DNA of 64,000 bases, from NCBI GenBank assembly GCA_021442155.1, contig CM038214.1:138298040-138362039 (forward strand), in the 5' to 3' direction. The stretch is from Cymbidium sinense. Taxonomy: Eukaryota > Streptophyta > Magnoliopsida > Asparagales > Orchidaceae. A model generated the notes under the pieces. It was not told where the DNA came from. It did not search any database and was given only the letters and a program-made list of their open reading frames with translations. A program made the translations under genes and the position numbers. Positions 58,920 through 64,000 of the stretch are shown piece by piece. How positions within the stretch are numbered: position 1 is the first letter of the stretch; each line of letters opens with the position of its first letter.

Positions 58920-60395
58920 TAATAATAATAATAATAACTAAATAAACTAAACCCCCTAAACTAAATTAATAAAACTAATAATAACAAGCTAAACTAAAGT
59001 AAAATAATTAATAACTAAACTAATAAAATTAATAATAATAATTAAACAAAAACTAAAAAAACTAATAACTAATAATAAAACTAACTAAAATTAACTAATA
59101 ACTAACTAATAAAAATTAATAAACAAATCAATAATAAATTAAAAACATAATAATAACTAATTAAAAAACTAATAATAAACTAAATAAATTTAATAATAAC
59201 TAATAAATAGCCTAAAACTAATATCTAATAAACTAATAAACAAACTAACTAATAAAACTAAACTAATTAATAAATAAACTTAAACCCTAATAAATAATAA
59301 ACATTAAAATTAAACTAATAAACTAATAATAAATAACTAAATAACTATCTAAAACTAAACCTAAATCTAAACTAATAAACCATGAAAACAAACTAATAAA
59401 TAAACATAATTATAACTAAACCTAATAAACTAACTAATAAATAATAATAGATTAATAATAAAACACATAACTAAAAAAATTAATAATAACTAAATAGTAA
59501 TAAACTAATAAATTAATAACAATAAAATAAAAACTAACTAAATACTAATAATAAACTAATAAATAAACTAATAATAATAATAAAACTATATCAATAACTA
59601 AACTAATAAAACTAGTAATAATAATAATAACTAATAACTAACTAACTAAACTAATAAACTAATAATAATAATAATAAAACTATACAAATAAATTAACTAA
59701 TATTAGTAATAATAATAATAACTAATAACTAACTAACTAACTAATAAACTAATAATAAATAATAATAATAACTAATAAATAACTAAAATAACTAATAATA
59801 AATAATAATAAAATAATAATCATCCAATAATAATAATAAACTAAAAAACTAAACTAAAACAAAACTAATAAACCAACTAACTAAACTAATAATAAACAAT
59901 AATAACTAATAAAAAATCTAAACATAACTAATAATAATAATAAACTAATAAACTTCCCATAACTAATAAACTAATAAACTAATAAACTAATAAATAAACT
60001 AACAAAACTAAACTAAAAAAACTAGACCACTAACTAAAACTAACTAAAACCTAAATAATAATAAAACCATAAACTAGTAATAATAACTAAATAAACTAAA
60101 TAAATAATTAACTAACAAATAATAACTAAACTAACTAATAATAACTAATAAATAAACTAAAACAAAACTAAACCCTTAAAAATAAACTAACTAAATAAAC
60201 TAATAAACTAAACCTAAACCCTAAACTAACCTAAAATAATAATAACTAAAACTAAAACTAATAAAACTAAACTAACCAGCTAACTAAAACTAAACCAACC
60301 AAACTAAACATAAAACTAATAATAAACTAATAATAACCTCAAACTAATAAAACCTAATAATAACCATTAAACCTAAGACCTAAACCTAAAACCAA
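57691..60395. repeat. ACTAA/TAA-rich simple-sequence region
   Basis: 2.7 kb of ACTAATAATAA, AACTAACTAA and AATAAT words, clearly different from the module and heptamer repeats. A near-pure (TAA)n tract of about 90 bases lies at 58849-58937 with one interruption. Telomere-like CCTAAACCCTAA words return only near 60207 and at the right end. Not coding. Confidence 0.85.
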
Positions 60396-62480
60396 ACTAA
60401 ACCTTATTATTAGGCGATTTTGGGATCCCTCACATTCTTGGTGTGTTTTTGAGCACTTTCTCTCTTGGATTCCCTATAGATTGTCAGCCTTTGGCCAATC
60501 TCTACCTATTCTTGTCACGGCGTTGTGACTCATGGCACCAACTTTTTCAAATCCATGGATCCTGCTAGAGCATTACATTTTTTGGGTAATCCTACATTTA
60601 AATTACTTGATGTTACTAAATCTTTCAAGAAGGCTTTAGCTGGTAAGAATTCCTCCATCGAGCCTCAATTGAATTTGCTTCATATGACTTTTAAAGGTAC
60701 TCCAACAATTATGGTCTTAGATGAGAATATTGAAAGGTTAGCTAGTCTTTTATTTTTTCTTTGATTGGAAAGTTTTCATTTAAATGGCCAAAGAAGGAAG
60801 ATATTCTTACTTTTTTTTATAGTTTAAATTTGCCTAGTTCTTTTTCCATTGGGCTGATTGATGCAAGAGATGTTCTTATTAAACTTTCTAATGACCTTGA
60901 TTACGAAAGAATTTTTCTAGGCAATTGTAAAATGCATATTCTAAAGTGGACGCCTATGTTTGATGTTAATGAAGAGTCTCCTATTGTTCCCATTTGGATT
61001 TCTTTACCTAATTATGGATTCATCTATTTAATAATCATATTCTTTATGCTATTTGGTCAATTTTTGGTCACCCTTTGCAGTTGATCAAGCAACAACTATT
61101 TCTTCTAGACCATATGTTGCTAGAATTCTTATAGACATTGATATTACTAAAAGATATCCGAATGAAAGTTGGTTGGGTTCAAAGAAATGAGGTTATTTTG
61201 AGAAAGTTATTTTTGAGAACTTTCCCATTTTTCATAAACATTGTAACATTCATGGGCGAAATTTTTGAATGCTTTATTGCTCATCCCTCTCTTAGAAAGA
61301 AAATCATCAGTAAGAATTCAATTGTTGAAAAAACTGATGATTCTCTCAAGTTGAATAAAGGAAAATCTGCTTTTCAATATTTTGATGTTTTGTAAAATAA
61401 AATTTCTGAATCTTCTGGAAAAGTTTTACTTATTATTGATTTGTCTAATGCAGAAGGTAATTTTGATGTTTCTGAAAAAGTTTTAACTAATAATCATGCT
61501 CTAAGTGTTTCTTTTGATGATTTTGTTAAAGGGAAGACTTTAGAGGTTGTGGTTAATGATTCTAATGGTTTGAATGTTGTGCATAAGTCCTTTCATGATG
61601 ATGGTTCGAATATTATTGATGCTAACACCATTTCTTCCAATCAATTGGATTTTGTTTCTCTTTCTCCTATGTCTGCTTTTGAACTTGGGAAAGAGACTAT
61701 TTCCTTACCTTCTTTGATTGAAAATGGTGGTGAAAAGAATGTTCTTATTTTTGATATTTTAACATATGATCCTAACAATCTTGTTAATATTGGTGATCCT
61801 TCTTTTAAAAAATAATATTTAGATACATGACAATTCTCTCATTGTGAATAGTTTTTTATTTGATTCAAATGATGGTTTTTATGGCTTAATTATGTTCAGA
61901 ATTTTGGTAATATGATATATGTTTCTAAGGGATTTAGATCTTATTTTAATCTCTTACATGAAGATTGTACTAAAGGTTTGGATTCTGCATCTCTTGCTTC
62001 TTTTAAGAATGAAGATAGAGATGATACTCTTTAGATTTTGTGGGAAGGTGAAAATATTGATAATTGCCTTCTTAATAAAGTTGTTTTTTGCTCCTTTCAC
62101 TTATGATTATAAAATGCATACTATTTCTAATTTTCCTTTGTCTAATGTTGTGGATGATTCTAAATGCTCTTCTTTGAAATTGATAGCTTCTGCTAATCCT
62201 GATGCCTTTCATAATAATACTGAATCATTTTCAAATTCTTCCCCATGCTTTACATCTTCGTCTCTTTGGAGGTTCTTTTGGAGCTCCATGGATTCCTCCC
62301 CTTTACTATCGTTTGCTTCATTTTTTTTAATTATCTTTATTTTTATTTATTTATTGTTCTTTGATGTATTAGTTTAGGGACTAAACTTTTGATTTTCACA
62401 TTGCTCATTTAGTAGTTTTTTTTTAGTTTAGTCTATATGGTCTTCTTACCTATTTTTTAGAGAATTATTTCTTTTTTGGT
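60396..62480 (+). pseudogene. DUF4283/LINE ORF1-like degenerate coding region
   Basis: A non-telomeric insert with + strand homology to the DUF4283 N-terminal domain of plant LINE ORF1 and related nucleic-acid-binding proteins. Successive frames read: MVLDENIERLA (60711-60743), then IGKFSFKWPKKEDI and IGLIDARDVLIKLSNDLDYE (60764-60910), then ILKWTPMFDVNEESPIVPIW (60939-60998), then IHLFNNHILYAI (61019-61054), then DQATTISSRPYVARI (61084-61128) and IDITKRYPNESW (61136-61171). At least four frame changes and stops are needed. A Ser/Asn-rich tail follows (61441-61815), as is common after this domain. The CCHC knuckle and ORF2 (endonuclease/RT) were not found. It could also be a diverged host DUF4283 gene copy. 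Confidence 0.72.
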
Positions 62481-62639
62481 TAAAACTAAACATTAAACCC
62501 AACCAAAACCCTAAAACCTAAACCCTAAAGCCTAAACACTAAACCCTAAACCTTAAACCCTAAACCTAACTACCTAAACCCTAAAATAAACCTAAAACCA
62601 AAACCCTAACCACAGACCTAAAACCAAAACCTAAACACC
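62481..62639 (+). repeat. CCCTAAA island
   Basis: Heptamers resume abruptly after TTTTTGGTTAAAACTAAAC. Confidence 0.85.
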
Positions 62640-63400
62640 TAAACCTTACCTAAACTAAATAAAACCTAAATAAAATAAATAAAAAACCTAAACTCAAATA
62701 AAAAAAAAAAAACTAACACTAGTACCTAAACCTTAACCTAAATATAAAATTAAATAAAAAACAAAAATAAACTATAATAAATAAATAAAAGCCTAAACTA
62801 AAATATAATTAACCTTGTGAATAAAAACATAAATAAAATAAAACTAAACATAAAATAAAATAAAATAAACCTAAAATAAAATAAAATGAAAACTAAATAA
62901 AACCTAAATCTAACAAATAAACCTAAAAATAAATAAAAAATAGAACCTAAACCCTAAACTAAAAAAAAACAAAATGTAAAGTAAAAATAAAATGAACCTA
63001 AACTTAAACTAAAATAAACTAAACTAAACTAAATAAAACCTAAACCTAAACATAAAATAAACTAGACCTAAACCTAAACTAAATAAAATAAAATAAACTA
63101 AACATAAACCTAAAACCTAAACCTAAAAAAATAAAAACCTAAACCTAAACCTAAACCTAAAAATAAAAAATAAAATCTAAACCTAAAAAATAAAAATAAA
63201 ACTCAACTAAAAAATAAACCTAAACCTAAAAAATAAACTAAGATAAAAGCCTTAAACTAAAAATAAATACACCTAAAATAAATAAACTAAACTAAATTAA
63301 AAAAATAAACCTAAATAAAAATAAAAGTAATATAAACTAAAATAAATAAAAAATAAAGTAAATAAACTAAATAAACCTAAACCTATCAGTTTACTTAATT
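62640..63400 (+). repeat. A-rich module ending in boundary signature
   Basis: Ends CCTATCAGTTTACTTAATT at 63382-63400. Its place before P0-C matches 16325-17101 and 28820-29660. Confidence 0.77.
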
Positions 63401-63544
63401 TATAAAAAAACCTAAACCCTCAATCCTAAAGCCTAAACCCTAAACCCTAAAACCTAAACCCTAAAACCTATACCCTAAACCTTAAACCCTAACCCTAAAC
63501 CCTAAACTCTGGCCACAAACCTAAACCATAAATTCTAAACCTGT
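63401..63544 (+). repeat. CCCTAAA island before P0-C
   Basis: Imperfect heptamers; ends TTCTAAACCTGTTGAGCTAA at the P0 breakpoint. Confidence 0.85.
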
Positions 63545-64000
63545 TGAGCTAATAATGAAAGGTGATCTTAAAGAAGTTAGAAGAGGTTGCAAAATACAAA
63601 GTTTGTGCTACCCATGTTTTGTGCAGTATTGATGTTGCAGTTCCTCCAAGAAACACTGGTGTAGATCCTTCACAAACTTCTTTCTTTAGGGATCTCAACA
63701 TCCCAACTAAGATCAACAAGGGTACTATTGAAATTATCACCCCAATTAAAAAGGCAATAAGATGATATCCTCAAAGGCTGCTCTCCTCACTAAGCTGGGG
63801 ATTAGGCCATTCTCTTATGGTATGGTCATCCAGTTTGTGTATGATGATGGTTCGGTGTTCAATCCTGAGTTGCTTGACCTCATTGAATATGATCTCATCG
63901 AGAAGTTTTTGCCAATCCTTTTAATGATCACTTCTCTCTCACTGGCCCTCTCTTAACCCACCCTTGCCTCAGTGCTCCACATGTTCATCAACACTTACAA
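63545..64000 (+). pseudogene. RPP0: Ribosomal protein P0 fragment, copy C, cut by window end
   Basis: Third P0 fragment, starting at the same breakpoint (GAGCTAATAATGAAAGGTGA, the KGDLKEV region). It is the least damaged of the three in its first half: [12 protein letters not shown], then [20 protein letters not shown] and [11 protein letters not shown] read in one frame (63583-63744). A loss near 63745 removes the VEL of PVELIKK and shifts the frame. The next frame (63762-63956) gives [31 protein letters not shown] and ITSLSLALS, then TAA where other P0s have Tyr. Residues beyond about NTYK lie outside the window. Coding ends here as a pseudogene; the N-terminal rRNA-binding part is absent. 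Confidence 0.93.

Overview
The window is plant nuclear DNA. Short arrays of the plant-type telomere heptamer CCCTAAA occur throughout, and the only recognisable coding sequence is decayed plant material: fragments of a glycine-rich RNA-binding protein (GRP7/8 type), fragments of 60S acidic ribosomal protein P0, one Ty3/gypsy polyprotein on the minus strand and one DUF4283/LINE-ORF1-like region. I found no intact gene. The species cannot be named from the sequence; a seed plant with a large, repeat-rich genome fits best. All telomere-like arrays run C-rich on the + strand, so the stretch is either subtelomeric with the chromosome end to the left, or an interstitial, satellite-like block.

The background is an ordered composite repeat. 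Three parts recur: (1) islands of 7-bp CCCTAAA repeats, 0.1-0.8 kb; (2) an A-rich module, typically 0.6-1.0 kb, built of CCTAAA, CTAAA and ATAAA words in the same order from copy to copy, ending in a non-telomeric signature like CTACCAGTTTACTTAATTT (21 copies seen) or in a scrap of GRP 3' tail; (3) 12 GRP fragments and 3 P0 fragments, all on the + strand. Within each gene family the full-length copies begin at the same internal codon and several share the same stop codons, so each family was truncated and dead before it was amplified.

Layout: 1-3.9 kb composite repeat with GRP copy 1. 3.9-11.75 kb retroelement block A, with its coding centre deleted. 11.75-22.5 kb composite block I (P0-A, GRP copies 2-5). 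22.5-24.3 kb contains GC-rich, CCCTGGG-like islands; another lies at 20.3-20.75 kb. About 23.6-35.7 kb is composite block II, a diverged duplicate of block I (P0-B, GRP copies 6-9). 35.7-41.6 kb composite repeat with GRP copies 10 and 11. 41.64-55.1 kb retroelement block B, with the degenerate polyprotein (protease, RT, RNase H, integrase on the minus strand). 55.1-57.7 kb composite repeat with GRP copy 12. 57.7-60.4 kb is an ACTAA/TAA-rich simple-sequence region. 60.4-62.5 kb is the DUF4283/LINE-ORF1-like pseudogene. 62.5-64 kb is composite repeat leading into P0-C, which runs off the window.

No pathway or operon is present. The notable content is the architecture: two dead host-gene fragments fused to a telomere-like, ordered A-rich module and multiplied together, an apparently undescribed composite satellite or non-autonomous element family. 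Module and island limits are judged by eye and may be off by tens of bases.
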